Position numbers and translations under genes: made by a program. Positions 17,166-27,434 of a stretch of 64,000 nucleotides of DNA are shown one piece after another. The stretch's first letter is position 1; each line of letters opens with the position of its first letter. The DNA is taken from positions 620,001 to 684,000 of the forward strand of contig NZ_CP133592.1 in the NCBI RefSeq assembly GCF_031312595.1. Direction: 5' to 3'. Source of the stretch: Methanolobus sediminis (GTDB taxonomy: Archaea; Halobacteriota; Methanosarcinia; Methanosarcinales; Methanosarcinaceae). The notes below the pieces were generated by a model, which had not been told where the DNA came from, ran no database searches, and was given only the letters and a program-made list of their open reading frames with translations.

Positions 17166-18413
17166 TTATTCTTTGGTCTGTTCACCAATTTCCAGGCCAA
17201 TAGCATTTATTTCATGGATCAGTTCTTTAAATCCTGTTATTTCAAATTCAAGAACTTCCTCTTTGCTAAGACCAATAGACATTTCACCATCATATGTAAG
17301 CATGTCCGGACCCCTGCGCACAAAACGAGACACACCGTCACGGGACAGAACTGAAGTTGATTCGGGGTCGTGTACAAATGCTCTTCCCGGGATAATCACA
17401 GTCTGCTTTACATCCGTAAGGTCCAGCTTTTCCACATCTTCAATGGTTATCAGACAACCTATATCTTTATCCACGGCAACTACGTTGACAGCACTGCCAA
17501 GTTTTGTGAACACTTCCTGAAGCCTGTCCTTTGAAGCACGGCTGGTAAGTATTGTTGCATCCTTGCGAATCTCAGGAAGTCTCGCAAGAGCATCCGGTTC
17601 ATTCCTGATAGCATACGGAGAGCCGATAAGCGGATCTTCAAGTGGTGTTCCTGTTATGCGGAGATTATATTTTGCATCGGCATCCCTTACGATCTTCACG
17701 AATTCTTCAATGCTGTGGGTTTCAATTCCTTCCATTACAGGAGCATTGTTCAGTATGAGACCTTCTTCTGTCTTGTTGGCAAAGCGCATGAGTATAGCTC
17801 CTTTGGCACCCATTTCTTCCAGGTCGCCAAGGGTTTTGTCAAGTACTTCACCGTCGTTAACTCCGGGAATCAGAACAATAGCTGCGTAGACATCACAATG
17901 CTGGCAGAACTGGCGCAATACTTTCAGTGCGGCTTCTGGCTCAGGGTCACGCATGTATTGTCTTCGCAGTTCCGGGTCTGTTGCAAATACTGTGAATGAA
18001 ACTTCGGTGACTCCGTATTCAATGAAGAACTCTGCTTCGTCACCATTGCTGAAACCTTTTCCACTGGTATATCCCAGATGTATCGGAAGGCCGAACTGGG
18101 CAATGTTAGCCACCAGCTCCATAAGATCCGGATAACAGCTTACATCACCTCCACCGCTTATGGTGATCTTGTCAATATTATCACCTGCCATCATAAGACG
18201 CTGGTACAGGTCCTGGAACACATATTGCCCGGGTTTGAAACCGGAATAAGATTCCCTTACACCTCTGGTGCAGTAATCACAACCCTTTTTGAAAGGGAAA
18301 CAGTATTTACAGCCAAATGGAGGGTTCTCTTTAACTTTCTTAAAATAACAGTATGTGCAGAAGCCTTTGCAATCTATTCCGGGATTGCCTCCTACGTCAG
18401 CAGTGATCTCCAT
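17166..18413 (-). CDS. mmp10: Methanogenesis marker protein 10, McrA arginine C-methylase (radical SAM)
   Basis: 415 residues. The radical SAM motif CX3CX2C is in '[12 protein letters not shown]'; a second cysteine set follows directly in '[16 protein letters not shown]', as known for Mmp10. '[16 protein letters not shown]' is the SAM-binding GGG segment and '[10 protein letters not shown]' is also typical. Mmp10 is a cobalamin-dependent radical SAM enzyme that methylates an active-site-region arginine of McrA. The gene diverges from mcrBDCGA with about 400 bases between, fitting that target. The first codons follow a close TATA-like stretch (about 18425-18450), so the mRNA may be nearly leaderless. 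Confidence 0.93.
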   Translation of the reverse strand: MEITADVGGNPGIDCKGFCTYCYFKKVKENPPFGCKYCFPFKKGCDYCTRGVRESYSGFKPGQYVFQDLYQRLMMAGDNIDKITISGGGDVSCYPDLMELVANIAQFGLPIHLGYTSGKGFSNGDEAEFFIEYGVTEVSFTVFATDPELRRQYMRDPEPEAALKVLRQFCQHCDVYAAIVLIPGVNDGEVLDKTLGDLEEMGAKGAILMRFANKTEEGLILNNAPVMEGIETHSIEEFVKIVRDADAKYNLRITGTPLEDPLIGSPYAIRNEPDALARLPEIRKDATILTSRASKDRLQEVFTKLGSAVNVVAVDKDIGCLITIEDVEKLDLTDVKQTVIIPGRAFVHDPESTSVLSRDGVSRFVRRGPDMLTYDGEMSIGLSKEEVLEFEITGFKELIHEINAIGLEIGEQTKE

Positions 18414-18818
18414 AGAACGAGATACATATTATATAGGTACTTAAAGGTTTGCGGTTATTCTTTTAATATTTAGTCATATTCCGGAGGATGGACCTTTAGT
18501 ACATACTACAAAATAGAATGCGGAATTTTAAGAAATAATTCTGATATTTAAGCTTTGTCAAATTAAGGGCGAATTCAATACTTGCTCAATTATATTAATA
18601 TTCGATTTATGCTTGCGGTTGATGATTGCGAAATTGTTGTGAAACGATGCAAAAGGTTTAAACGTCATTGTTGCTTAATAATTCCGAGAATTCCCAGTGG
18701 AAAGTTTTCGTACGGAAAATTACTATGTGGTACAAAGTAATTGACTTTCATTCATTCATTCATCTGTACGTTTCCAAAATGGGTGATTTCTGAATAGAAA
18801 CATAGGAGGAAAATATAC
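18414..18818. other. Divergent mmp10/mcr control region
   Basis: A 405-base region without an open frame of note. It holds the mcr promoter (18652-18665), a short hairpin AATTAC-N13-GTAATT (18718-18742), a TTCA repeat run (18747-18763) and the mcrB ribosome site AGGAGGA (18804-18810). The mmp10 side has TATA-like A/T stretches at 18425-18450. About 100 bases (18480-18580) show nothing recognisable. Confidence 0.5.
18652..18665 (+). promoter_or_regulatory. Promoter of the mcr operon
   Basis: 'aaaggtttaaacgt' is a BRE/TATA-like element. The identical 14-base string occurs upstream of tuf (60219-60232), another highly expressed gene. A start about 25 bases downstream would leave a 5' leader of about 130 bases before mcrB. 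Confidence 0.6.
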
Positions 18819-20123
18819 GTGTCTGATAAAATAGACATTTACGACGACAGAGGTAAACTGTTGGAAAGCGGCGTTGATCTTACAGCTATTGCGCCAACAA
18901 GGAACGCAGCGATTCAAAACATCATCAAAGATACAAAGAGGACAGTTGCTGTAAACCTCGCAGGTATCGACAAAGCACTCAAGACCGGTTCAATGGGTGG
19001 ATCTAAAAAGCAGATCCTCGGTAGAGAACTTGACTACGACATCGTAGGCAACTCCGGTGCTATCCTTGATGCAGTAAAGAAGCTCATCCAGGTCAGCGAT
19101 GATGATGACACAGCAGTAACAGAACTTGGTGGCGGAAAGCAGCTCCTTGTCCAGATCCCAAGCGTAAGGACAATGATCGGTGCTGACTTCGTATCTGCAA
19201 GCACAGTAACAGGTGCAGCAGTCGTACAGACCATCATTGACATGTTCAACACTGACATGTTCGATGCACCAATCGTAAAGTCCGCTGTATGGGGAAGCTA
19301 CCCACAGACAATGGACATGAAGGGCGCAAACATCGCATCAATCCTCAGCATTCCACAGAACAACGAAGGTCTCGGTTACTCCCTGAGGAACATCACAACA
19401 AACCACGTAGCAGCAATTACCGGTAAGAAGGCAATCAATGCAGCAGCACTTGCATCAATCTTCGAGCAGGTAGGTATGTACGAGATGGGTAACGCTGTAG
19501 GACCATTCGAGAGACACCAGTTACTCGGTCTTGCATACCAGGGTCTTAACGCAGGCAACTACGTCTACGACATCGTAAAAGAGAACGGTAAGAGCGGTAC
19601 AATCGGTACTGTAATCAACTCAACAGTCGAGAAGGCAATCGAAGTCGGTGCAATCTCCGTTGACAAGACAGCTCCATCCGGATACAACTTCTACAAGGCA
19701 GACGACGTTTCAATGTGGAACGCAATTGCAGCAGCAGGTCAGCTTGCAGCAACCATGGTAAACTGTGCAGCAGGAAGAGCAGCTCAGAACGTATCATCAA
19801 CCATTCTCTACTACAACGACATTCTTGAGAAGGAAACAGGTCTTCCTGGTGTCGACATGGGTAGAGCACAGGGTACTGCAGTAGGATTCTCATTCTTCAG
19901 TCACTCCATCTATGGTGGCGGTGGACCAGGTATCTTCAACGGTAACCACGTTGTAACCAGGCACTCCAGAGGTTTCGCAATTCCTTGTGTATGTGCAGCA
20001 GTCTCACTTGACGCAGGCACACAGATGACCACCATCGAGAAGACATCCACACTTGTCGGTAACGTATTTGGATCCATTCCAGAATTCAAGGAGCCAATCA
20101 AGGCAGTGGCAGGTGCACTCTAA
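18819..20123 (+). CDS. mcrB: Methyl-coenzyme M reductase, beta subunit
   Basis: 434 residues, beta subunit of the alpha2-beta2-gamma2 enzyme that makes methane from methyl-CoM and CoB with coenzyme F430. It starts on GTG with an excellent ribosome site (AGGAGGA, 18804-18810). Recognised by '[21 protein letters not shown]', '[20 protein letters not shown]', '[16 protein letters not shown]' and the '[30 protein letters not shown]' region lining the active-site channel. Length is as expected. First gene of mcrBDCGA. Codon use is highly biased (ATC, AAC, GAC, GTA), as for a very abundant protein. Confidence 0.98.
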   Translation: MSDKIDIYDDRGKLLESGVDLTAIAPTRNAAIQNIIKDTKRTVAVNLAGIDKALKTGSMGGSKKQILGRELDYDIVGNSGAILDAVKKLIQVSDDDDTAVTELGGGKQLLVQIPSVRTMIGADFVSASTVTGAAVVQTIIDMFNTDMFDAPIVKSAVWGSYPQTMDMKGANIASILSIPQNNEGLGYSLRNITTNHVAAITGKKAINAAALASIFEQVGMYEMGNAVGPFERHQLLGLAYQGLNAGNYVYDIVKENGKSGTIGTVINSTVEKAIEVGAISVDKTAPSGYNFYKADDVSMWNAIAAAGQLAATMVNCAAGRAAQNVSSTILYYNDILEKETGLPGVDMGRAQGTAVGFSFFSHSIYGGGGPGIFNGNHVVTRHSRGFAIPCVCAAVSLDAGTQMTTIEKTSTLVGNVFGSIPEFKEPIKAVAGAL

Positions 20124-20173
20124 GACACAACACCCCTCCTTAAATATCACAGATAATCATAAAGGTAACAAAA

Positions 20174-20680
20174 ATGTCCGATACTTTTTCAGAAGCAAAC
20201 TTTGTGCAACTTGAAATATTCCCTTCAAGGCTGCTCAAACCCGAAACAGCCCAGAACCTGCTCAGCGAGATCGCTGATGTAGAAGGTATTATCAGGCTGT
20301 TTGTCCATGGCCCAAGACTTCCCCAGACCGTTCCTTACGGACCTGCCACAGGAATGCCTGTGAACCATCCCGGGAATGCTGTAATCGAGGTTGCAGGACA
20401 GGCAATAGAACTTGCCGTATCCGTAGGCAGCATCCGTATGGAAGTTGTAGACGTAGATGTAAAAGAGCAGGTAAGGGAAGTTTGTGAAAAGGTTCTTACA
20501 GTACCATTTGAGTTCAGGGTAGGACATTTCATTCCAACGAGACAGACCGTCAGTGACTATGCAAAGCGTGGAGCTGGTGCCGATCCTCTTATGACCGGAA
20601 TGACTGACCCTAAAGGAAAACTGAAGAACCAGCCAGTATGCATCCTTAAACCTGATGACTTACCTAATGACATGGAATAA
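20174..20680 (+). CDS. mcrD: Methyl-coenzyme M reductase operon protein D
   Basis: 168 residues; McrD is encoded in the mcr operon but is not part of the mature enzyme, and is thought to act as a chaperone or assembly factor for apo-MCR/F430 loading. Family features are 'QLEIFPSRLLKPETAQNLL', 'FVHGPRLPQTVPYGPATGMPVNHP' and 'FRVGHFIPTRQTVSDYAK'. It lies 50 bases after mcrB and 8 before mcrC. Confidence 0.95.
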   Translation: MSDTFSEANFVQLEIFPSRLLKPETAQNLLSEIADVEGIIRLFVHGPRLPQTVPYGPATGMPVNHPGNAVIEVAGQAIELAVSVGSIRMEVVDVDVKEQVREVCEKVLTVPFEFRVGHFIPTRQTVSDYAKRGAGADPLMTGMTDPKGKLKNQPVCILKPDDLPNDME

Positions 20681-20688
20681 GTGATGGA

Positions 20689-21291
20689 ATGTTCGACCGG
20701 GAAACACAGGTTGTAGATTGCAGACACGGAATGGGTCTTGGCCGTGGAGGAGGACTTGCACAACGCGGTACTCTCTCTGAAACAGGAAGACCTGATGTGA
20801 TCGCAGTTGCAATGAGCCCGGGAAGAAGACATATCACAAAACCAGTATGTGAACTCACATATGGCATGCGTCGTGAGGAAATCCAGGTTAGTGTGCTTGT
20901 GCTTAACACCGGTTCAGGTGTTCCGGATACCAACATGGGTTCCGGGTCCTTTGGAATCAGTCCTGAGGAGATAGCACAGATCAACAGACACAAAGTGGCT
21001 GTTATCCACACAGGAAACATCAGGGACCATGTGGTTAGAAAAGTAAAGGCAATTCTTGAGCAGGCCGATATTCCAGCAGTAGTTGTTTGTCAGACCCTCG
21101 TTGATTTCGAGGATTTTGCATTGGCAGGAATAAAGACAAGGCTTGTAAAACCAAAAGATAGTGATATTTTAGCAAAGGGAAGGGTAATGGAAATTGTGAC
21201 AGGAGTTACACGAGGCGAATCATGTTCAAGGGAAAAACTGAACGAACTCGTGAAAGCCGTGAAAACCACAATGAGATCATTAGAGAATTAG
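20689..21291 (+). CDS. mcrC: Methyl-coenzyme M reductase operon protein C
   Basis: 200 residues; McrC is part of the ATP-dependent MCR activation complex in methanogens. Recognised by 'DCRHGMGLGRGGGLAQRGTLSE', 'VAMSPGRRHITKPVCELTYGMR' and 'VLVLNTGSGVPDTNMG'. The start ATG 20689 follows the mcrD stop by 8 bases and has no strong ribosome site of its own, suggesting coupled translation. The stop is 12 bases before mcrG. Confidence 0.96.
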   Translation: MFDRETQVVDCRHGMGLGRGGGLAQRGTLSETGRPDVIAVAMSPGRRHITKPVCELTYGMRREEIQVSVLVLNTGSGVPDTNMGSGSFGISPEEIAQINRHKVAVIHTGNIRDHVVRKVKAILEQADIPAVVVCQTLVDFEDFALAGIKTRLVKPKDSDILAKGRVMEIVTGVTRGESCSREKLNELVKAVKTTMRSLEN

Positions 21292-21303
21292 GAGTGAATA
21301 ATT

Positions 21304-22053
21304 ATGGCATATGAACCACAATATTATCCAGGAGCAACATCCGTTGCTGAAAACAGAAGAAAACACATGTCTGGTAAAGTCGAGAAACTCAGAGAGATCT
21401 CCGACGATGACCTGACAATGATACTCGGTCACCGTGCACCAGGTAGCGACTACCCAAGCACCCACCCACCACTCGCAGAAATGGGTGAGCCAGAGTGTTC
21501 AGTCAGAGAAATGGTAGAACCAACACCAGGCGCAAAAGCTGGTGACAGGGTAAGGTACGTACAGTTCGTTGACTCAATGTACAACGGTCCATCAGTACCA
21601 TACGTAAGATCCTACGCAGCAGCAATCAACTTCAGAGGTGTCGACCCAGGAACACTTTCCGGTCGTCAGGTCGTTGAAGCTCGTGAGAGAGACATGGAAG
21701 AGATCGCAAAGTTCCAGATGGAAACCGAGATGACATGTCCAGCACTCGCAAGCCTTAGAGGTGCAACAGTACACGGTCACTCACTCAGACTTCCAGAAGA
21801 CGGTGTAATGTTCGACATGCTCGACAGGTGCAGAAAAGAAGGCGATGTAATCATTATGCACAAGGACCAGGTAGGAAGACCAATCGACAAGAAGGTAAAC
21901 CTCGGCAAGCCAATGTCCCCAGAAGAGGCAGCAAAGAGGACAACAATCTACCGTGTCGATAATGTAGCATTCAGAGATGACGCAGAAGTCATTGAATGGG
22001 TACACAGAGTATTCGACCAGAGAACCACATACGGATTCAAGCCGGAGAACTGA
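21304..22053 (+). CDS. mcrG: Methyl-coenzyme M reductase, gamma subunit
   Basis: 249 residues, gamma subunit of MCR. It starts [20 protein letters not shown] and contains '[24 protein letters not shown]', '[17 protein letters not shown]' and '[22 protein letters not shown]', parts of which contact F430 and the alpha subunit. AGGAG (21290-21294) precedes ATG 21304. It is 10 bases upstream of mcrA. Confidence 0.98.
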   Translation: MAYEPQYYPGATSVAENRRKHMSGKVEKLREISDDDLTMILGHRAPGSDYPSTHPPLAEMGEPECSVREMVEPTPGAKAGDRVRYVQFVDSMYNGPSVPYVRSYAAAINFRGVDPGTLSGRQVVEARERDMEEIAKFQMETEMTCPALASLRGATVHGHSLRLPEDGVMFDMLDRCRKEGDVIIMHKDQVGRPIDKKVNLGKPMSPEEAAKRTTIYRVDNVAFRDDAEVIEWVHRVFDQRTTYGFKPEN

Positions 22054-22063
22054 GGTGATTATA

Positions 22064-23782
22064 ATGGCAGACGATAGAAAGAGAATGTTTGCAAAACACA
22101 TGGAAATTAAGTACACAAAAGAGCACGGTACTAACAAAATGGAAGGTGGAAAGATCACCGACATGACTGTAGAATACTACAGACTCGGTGTCGATCAGAA
22201 CCCACGTAAATTAGAAATGAAAAAGGCAGGTCAGGAACTCGCAAAGAAGAGAGGACTTGTCGGTTACAACCCAATGATGCACTGTGGTGGTATACCACTC
22301 GGTCAGAGAGCACTCACACCATCTTTCCTTTCCGGAACAGATGACATGGTCGAGATCGATGACCTTCACTACGTCAACAACGCTGCAATGCAGCAGATGT
22401 GGGATGACATCAGAAGGACCGTAATTGTCGGTCTGGACATGGCACACGAGACCCTCGAGAAGAGGCTCGGTATCGAAGTCACACCAGAAACAATCAACCA
22501 CTACCTTGAGACACTCAACCACGCACTTCCTGGTGGAGCAGTCGTTCAGGAACACATGGTCGAGACACACCCAGCTCTTGTAGATGACTGTTACGTCAAG
22601 ATCTTCACCGGTGACGATGAACTCGCAGACGAGATCGACAAGCAGTTCCTCATCGACATCAACAAGGAGTTCCCAGCAGAGCAGGCAGCTCAGCTTAAGG
22701 CAGCAATCGGAAAGAACACCTTCCAGGCAGCACACATCCCAACAATTGTCAGCAGAACCACAGATGGTGGTCAGACAAGCAGGTGGATGGCTATGCAGGT
22801 CGGTATGGCATTCATTTCAGCATACAGCATGTGTGCTGGTGAAGCAGCAGTAGCTGACCTTTCATACGCAGCAAAGCACGCTGGTGTTATCCAGATGGGA
22901 GAAATGCTTCCAGCAAGACGTGCACGTGCACCAAACGAGCCAGGAGGAATTCCATTCGGTCACATGGCTGATATCATCCAGACAAGCCGCAAGACACCAG
23001 AAGACCCAGCAAACGTTACCCTTGAGGTAGTAGGTGGAGCATGTATGCTTTACGACCAGATCTGGCTCGGTTCATACATGTCCGGTGGTGTAGGTTTCAC
23101 CCAGTACGCAACAGCAGCATACTGTAACAACATCCTTGATGACAACCTCTACTACAACGTAGACTACATCAACGACAAGTACGATGGTGCAGCAACCACA
23201 GGTACCGACAACAAGGTAAAGGCAGACCTCGCAGTAGTAAAGGACATCGCAACAGAGTCCACAATCTACGGTCTCGAGAACTACGAGAAGTACCCAACAA
23301 CCCTCGAAGACCACTTCGGTGGATCCCAGAGAGCAACAAGCCTTTCCGCAGCAGCTGGTTCAGCTGTATCCCTGGCAACAGGAAACGGAAACGCTGGTCT
23401 CTCCGGATGGTACCTCTGTATGTACCTCCACAAGGAAGCACACGGCCGTCTCGGTTTCTTCGGATACGACCTGCAGGACCAGTGTGGTGCTACAAACGTA
23501 CTCTCATACCAGTCCGACGAAGGTCTTGCTCTTGAACTCCGTGGACCAAACTACCCTAACTACGCAATGAACGTAGGTCACCAGGGTGGTTACACAGCTA
23601 TTGCATCCGCTGCTCACGCAGGACGTGGAGATGCATACGCAGTCAACCCACTCGTCAAGATCTGCTTCGCAGACGACCTCCTCCCATTCGACTTCTCCAA
23701 GCCAAGAAAGGAGTTCGCAAGGGGAGCTCTCAGAGAGTTCGAGCCTGCTGGTGAGAGATCACTCATCATTCCAGCAAAGTAA
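22064..23782 (+). CDS. mcrA: Methyl-coenzyme M reductase, alpha subunit
   Basis: 572 residues, catalytic alpha subunit. ATG 22064 (after GAGGTGAT) is chosen; an open frame extends back to 21977 inside mcrG but is not used. Modification sites are visible: the arginine cluster Arg285/286/288 in '[14 protein letters not shown]' (Mmp10 target region), the His in '[11 protein letters not shown]', and '[17 protein letters not shown]' holding the expected thioglycine Gly467, didehydroaspartate position Asp472 and S-methylcysteine Cys474. '[21 protein letters not shown]' is the classical mcrA signature. Whether each modification is made cannot be read from DNA. Last gene of the operon, with a terminator hairpin 14 bases after it. 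Confidence 0.99.
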   Translation: MADDRKRMFAKHMEIKYTKEHGTNKMEGGKITDMTVEYYRLGVDQNPRKLEMKKAGQELAKKRGLVGYNPMMHCGGIPLGQRALTPSFLSGTDDMVEIDDLHYVNNAAMQQMWDDIRRTVIVGLDMAHETLEKRLGIEVTPETINHYLETLNHALPGGAVVQEHMVETHPALVDDCYVKIFTGDDELADEIDKQFLIDINKEFPAEQAAQLKAAIGKNTFQAAHIPTIVSRTTDGGQTSRWMAMQVGMAFISAYSMCAGEAAVADLSYAAKHAGVIQMGEMLPARRARAPNEPGGIPFGHMADIIQTSRKTPEDPANVTLEVVGGACMLYDQIWLGSYMSGGVGFTQYATAAYCNNILDDNLYYNVDYINDKYDGAATTGTDNKVKADLAVVKDIATESTIYGLENYEKYPTTLEDHFGGSQRATSLSAAAGSAVSLATGNGNAGLSGWYLCMYLHKEAHGRLGFFGYDLQDQCGATNVLSYQSDEGLALELRGPNYPNYAMNVGHQGGYTAIASAAHAGRGDAYAVNPLVKICFADDLLPFDFSKPRKEFARGALREFEPAGERSLIIPAK

Positions 23783-23795
23783 TTTTAAAACAAGT

Positions 23796-23829
23796 GCAGG
23801 CTTAATGCCTGCTACTTATTCTTTTTTGA
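23796..23829 (+). terminator. mcr operon terminator
   Basis: GCAGGC-TTAAT-GCCTGC (23796-23812) forms a 6-bp G/C stem followed by a T-rich stretch 'tacttattctttttt'. It sits 13 bases after the mcrA stop. Confidence 0.65.
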
Positions 23830-24016
23830 ATAAGTTTCATTCTTCTGTTTTTGATTCCATAGTATTCTGTTCTTCTTTATTCTGTAAGGCTAAATATTGC
23901 AAAAGCATTCATCTATCCGAAGAACTATCCAATCACCGATCTATGGAAAGATGGCTCTTAGAAAACTACTAATAACTTGAAACCTTGAAGAAACTTAAAA
24001 ACAAGGTGCTATTAAA

Positions 24017-25165
24017 ATGTCTTTTCACGTGATGCTGATCCCTACACTTGGTTGTCCAGGAAAATGTAATTACTGCTGGAGTTCCGAGGAAAAATCCCCG
24101 ATAATGAGCATCGAGACCATTAAAGAAGTAGTTGAATGGCTCAAAAACTTCAAGGAGGATTCTGTTACTTTTACTTTCCATGGAGGAGAACCACTTCTGG
24201 CAGGCGCAGATTTCTACAGGGAGGCTTTACCAATCCTTGTCGAGGGAGCAAAGCCGAAGAAAGTGGCTTTTGCGATACAGACCAACCTCTGGAAGATGAC
24301 CGATGAAATAGCTGAGATATTTGCGGAATATAATATTCCGATAGGTTCCAGTCTTGACGGTCCTAAAGAACTTAATGATTTCCAGAGAGGGGAAGGATAT
24401 TACGAAAAGACCATGCGTGGCTATGAGATAGCAAAGGAACACGGACTTTCAGTCAGATTCATCACCACTTTCACTTCCCATTCCGAAAAATTCAGAGAGG
24501 AGATTTTCAATTTTTACCTGGAAAACGGCTGGACTCTCAAGTTCCACCCTGCTCTGCCTTCATTACGTGGTAATGAACCTGAAAAATGGGCTCTTGATCC
24601 GGAAGAATACGGCAGGCTTCTTATCTACCTCCTGGACAAATACCTGGAAAACATGGACAAGATCGAGGTCATGAACATTGACCACCTATGTAAAGGCGTA
24701 TTTAGTGGCAGAGGTGCTGTATGCACTTTTGTGGACTGTATGGGAGATGTCTTAGCCATAGGACCTGACGGAGGAATATATCCATGTTACCGCTTTGTAG
24801 GCATGCCGGAATACGTGATGGGCAATGTCCGCGACAATCCCGGTATTGAAGAACTTTCAAAATCCGATGCATGGAAGCTCATGTTCGATTACAAGGATTA
24901 CGTAGATGAGAACTGCAAGGACTGCTCCCACATAAAATACTGCAGAGGCGGCTGCCCTTACAATGCCATAACCCCAACAGGCGGAGAAATAAAGGATGTC
25001 GATCCCCATTGTATCTCTTACAAAATGATACTCGACGAGATCACCGAGAGAGTCAATAATGAGATGTTCGGCGGATCTGGTATGGAGATGGACTTCTTCC
25101 AGAACCCCATGAAGCCTTCAAGGCCGGGAATAATGGCTCTTATGCTTAAGAAAACATATGAGTAG
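24017..25165 (+). CDS. SPASM-domain radical SAM protein of methanogens (peptide-modifying family)
   Basis: 382 residues. The radical SAM motif is Cys13-X3-Cys17-X2-Cys20 in 'GCPGKCNYCWSS'; 'FHGGEPLLAG' and 'SSLDGPKELND' follow as in anSME-like enzymes. The C-terminal SPASM/twitch region has 'CTFVDCMGDVLAIGPDGGIYPCYRF' and 'CKDCSHIKYCRGGCPYN', giving ligands for two auxiliary Fe-S clusters. It fits the methanogen-restricted putative peptide-modifying family I recall as TIGR04083. It lies directly downstream of mcrA but after a terminator, so it has its own promoter. Its target is unknown; McrA or another methanogenesis protein is a reasonable guess from location only. Confidence 0.85.
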   Translation: MSFHVMLIPTLGCPGKCNYCWSSEEKSPIMSIETIKEVVEWLKNFKEDSVTFTFHGGEPLLAGADFYREALPILVEGAKPKKVAFAIQTNLWKMTDEIAEIFAEYNIPIGSSLDGPKELNDFQRGEGYYEKTMRGYEIAKEHGLSVRFITTFTSHSEKFREEIFNFYLENGWTLKFHPALPSLRGNEPEKWALDPEEYGRLLIYLLDKYLENMDKIEVMNIDHLCKGVFSGRGAVCTFVDCMGDVLAIGPDGGIYPCYRFVGMPEYVMGNVRDNPGIEELSKSDAWKLMFDYKDYVDENCKDCSHIKYCRGGCPYNAITPTGGEIKDVDPHCISYKMILDEITERVNNEMFGGSGMEMDFFQNPMKPSRPGIMALMLKKTYE

Positions 25166-25175
25166 AACAGATAAT

Positions 25176-25213
25176 AAAGGATTTGATCATTTTTTTAATC
25201 GAATCCTTTTTCT
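25176..25213 (+). terminator. Terminator after the SPASM radical SAM gene
   Basis: AAAGGATTTGAT pairs with ATCGAATCCTTT (one G-T pair) around a T-rich loop, followed by more T. It starts 11 bases after the stop codon at 25165. Confidence 0.6.
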
Positions 25214-25304
25214 GTATATTAGATGATCTTTTTAGTGTTAAAATCTGGCCTGACATCAGACAGAAAACTTTTTCTTAGATACTCTTCTGTCCGATATTAC
25301 GTGG

Positions 25305-25319
25305 TAATGCTTAAATATT
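25305..25319 (+). promoter_or_regulatory. Probable TATA box of the hydantoinase-like gene
   Basis: 'taatgcttaaatatt' has the archaeal TATA pattern (TTAAATAT) and lies about 70-80 bases before ATG 25386, with a GGAG ribosome site (25372-25375) ahead of the start. Confidence 0.4.
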
Positions 25320-25385
25320 GCAAAACCATTGTTTTTTACATTATCAGTTATGAAATTAATTTTTGTTTGAAAGGAGTGAACCAAA

Positions 25386-27434
25386 ATGCAATACAGTCTG
25401 GGCATTGATGCCGGAGGAACTTTTACAGACGGTGTAATTATCCGTGATTCAGATGGTGTGATAATGGATGCCACAAAAGTGCTTACCACTTATCCGGATC
25501 CAATAGGCGGAATTAAAAAAGTAATCGATTCGCTGAATCCTGAATATGTCCAGGATGTAAAGCTGGTTTCAGTCTCAACAACCCTGTCAACAAATACAAT
25601 ACTTGAAGACACAGGTTTCCCTGTCGGTGTCATCCTTGTAGGCGATTATGTAATTCCAAAAGAAGGATTCCCGGCAAAATATTATGTTCAGCTAAGTGGT
25701 GGTCACACCAGCAATGGTGAAGAAGCTGCCCCCTTGGACGAAGATGGTGTCAAACTTTTCGCCCTTGAGGTGAAGGACCATGTTGCTGCTTTTTCCGTAT
25801 CATCATTTTTCAGTAACCGTAATTCCGAACATGAACTTCGTGTCAAGGAAATAATCCGTGAACTTACCGGGCTTCCGGTGGTATGTGGACACGAACTTTC
25901 CCAGGAAGTCGGTGCCTATGACAGGGCCATTACTGCTTATCTGAACGCACAGCTCCTGCCAATCACACATAAATTCATCCAGTCAATCATGCAGGACATA
26001 AAATCAAGAGGCATGGATGCAAACCTGCTCATGCTCAAATGTGACGGTTCCGTTGTTGGCATGGAAGAAGCCCTTGAACGCCCAATAGAATCCATATTTT
26101 CCGGACCGGCTGCAAGTCTTGTCGGTGCTTCCTTCCTCACAAAATACGATACATGTGCAATGGTTGACGTTGGAGGAACCAGTACCGATGTAGCTCTTAT
26201 CAGAAATGGAGTACCGGAACTCAGTGAACAGGGAGCTGTTGTTGGTGGCTGGAAAACAATGGTAAAGGCCATCAGAATGGAAACTTCCGCAACCGGCGGG
26301 GATAGTCATGTATGGATACAAGACCAGAAATTCTACATTGGCCCCAGGAGAGTTATCCCTCTTTGCCGTGCAGCAACCCTTTATCAAGGATTCCTTGAAA
26401 GGTTCAAAGAATCAAAATCACCTTCCAGAAAACTTCTCTGTGAAAATGTGCAGCCTACAAAATTCTTTGTGCGTACCGGCCTTAAGCCTCTGGAACTTAC
26501 CAGGACTGAGGAAGAAATATTCGATGTTATTCAGGGAGCTCCGGTATCTTATGTAGATATTTTCCAGCGCCTGAAAAAACAACCAAGTGTGCGTGCCCTT
26601 GATGGTCTTATACAGAAACGCCTTGTGCAGTCTATAGGATTTACACCAACTGACGCACTTCATGTACTTGGAGAATTTAATCAATGGGAAACAGAAGCTT
26701 CTATAATAGGAGCTGAGAGGATTGCCAAACAACTAAGAATGACCAAGGAAGAAGTTGCCAACATGGTTAAGAAAAAGGTTGCAAAGAATATGGCATCAGA
26801 CCTTATATCTTACCTTGTTGATGGAATATCCCAACCTATTATTGACCAGATGCTTTCAGGCAATAACTACACACGTTTTAAAGTGGAAACACCAGTTATC
26901 CTGCTAGGCGGTCCTGTTGTTGCATACAAGGAAGAGATGGAAAAACTTATTGATGCAAACATAGTTGTTCCTGAACATGCCAGCGTTGGAAATGCTGTTG
27001 GTGCACTTGTTGGAAAGGGCATCAAACGCGTTGAAGTTCTTATAAAGAAAGACTTTGCTCCAATCACAGGTGAGGATGTAACTGATGAGGAACTAAAGAA
27101 CGCAAAGGAAGTCATCAGTTACTTTGTGTTCACTCCGGAAGGAAGACAGATCTTCCCGGACTACATCCAGGCTTTTGATTATGCCAGAAATACCGGTAAA
27201 GAAATAATAATGGATTACATGAAAGCTGCCGGCTATGGCAAGGATGAGGTTGAAATTGAAGTTACCAAAAAGGAACTCATGGTAAGGGAAGGAGAAGAAC
27301 CTGTTGAGACTAAAGTCATTGTAGTAGGGATCGGTACGTCCAAACTTGTTGTGGAAAAGGATGTAATTCCGGAATATATGCGTAAAAAGGCAATCAGTTC
27401 CCGCTCTGCTGAAGATTCATATTCAGGAAAGTGA
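25386..27434 (+). CDS. Hydantoinase/oxoprolinase family protein (HyuA-like)
   Basis: 682 residues of the ASKHA-fold family that includes 5-oxoprolinase, N-methylhydantoinase A and acetone carboxylase subunits. The N-terminal 'LGIDAGGTFTDGVII' is the phosphate-1 loop; 'VSTTLSTNTILEDTGFPVGVILVGDY' and 'DVGGTSTDVALIRNG' are phosphate-2 and core motifs. 'GNAVGALVGKG' near residue 540 is also typical. The C-terminus (about 590-682) is charged and not recognised. The HyuB partner expected for an ATP-dependent hydantoinase is not beside it, so the substrate is uncertain. It may be a methanogen-specific member, given its place next to mcr and the radical SAM gene. Confidence 0.8.
   Translation: MQYSLGIDAGGTFTDGVIIRDSDGVIMDATKVLTTYPDPIGGIKKVIDSLNPEYVQDVKLVSVSTTLSTNTILEDTGFPVGVILVGDYVIPKEGFPAKYYVQLSGGHTSNGEEAAPLDEDGVKLFALEVKDHVAAFSVSSFFSNRNSEHELRVKEIIRELTGLPVVCGHELSQEVGAYDRAITAYLNAQLLPITHKFIQSIMQDIKSRGMDANLLMLKCDGSVVGMEEALERPIESIFSGPAASLVGASFLTKYDTCAMVDVGGTSTDVALIRNGVPELSEQGAVVGGWKTMVKAIRMETSATGGDSHVWIQDQKFYIGPRRVIPLCRAATLYQGFLERFKESKSPSRKLLCENVQPTKFFVRTGLKPLELTRTEEEIFDVIQGAPVSYVDIFQRLKKQPSVRALDGLIQKRLVQSIGFTPTDALHVLGEFNQWETEASIIGAERIAKQLRMTKEEVANMVKKKVAKNMASDLISYLVDGISQPIIDQMLSGNNYTRFKVETPVILLGGPVVAYKEEMEKLIDANIVVPEHASVGNAVGALVGKGIKRVEVLIKKDFAPITGEDVTDEELKNAKEVISYFVFTPEGRQIFPDYIQAFDYARNTGKEIIMDYMKAAGYGKDEVEIEVTKKELMVREGEEPVETKVIVVGIGTSKLVVEKDVIPEYMRKKAISSRSAEDSYSGK

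Noticed and set aside
18747-18763. TTCA repeat run in the mcr leader as a functional repeat
   Set aside because: Four copies of a 4-base unit are too short to claim a function or a true satellite; kept only as part of the leader description.
22211-22735. Long minus-strand open frame inside mcrA
   Set aside because: It is a shadow of the strongly codon-biased mcrA gene. Its translation is Cys/Val/Leu-rich with no domain, and no promoter or ribosome site supports it. The same applies to the other long antisense frames in the mcr, rpo and tuf genes.
25223-25408. 61-residue open frame before the hydantoinase-like gene
   Set aside because: It overlaps the promoter region and the start of the real gene, has no domain and no ribosome site; A/T-rich chance frame.
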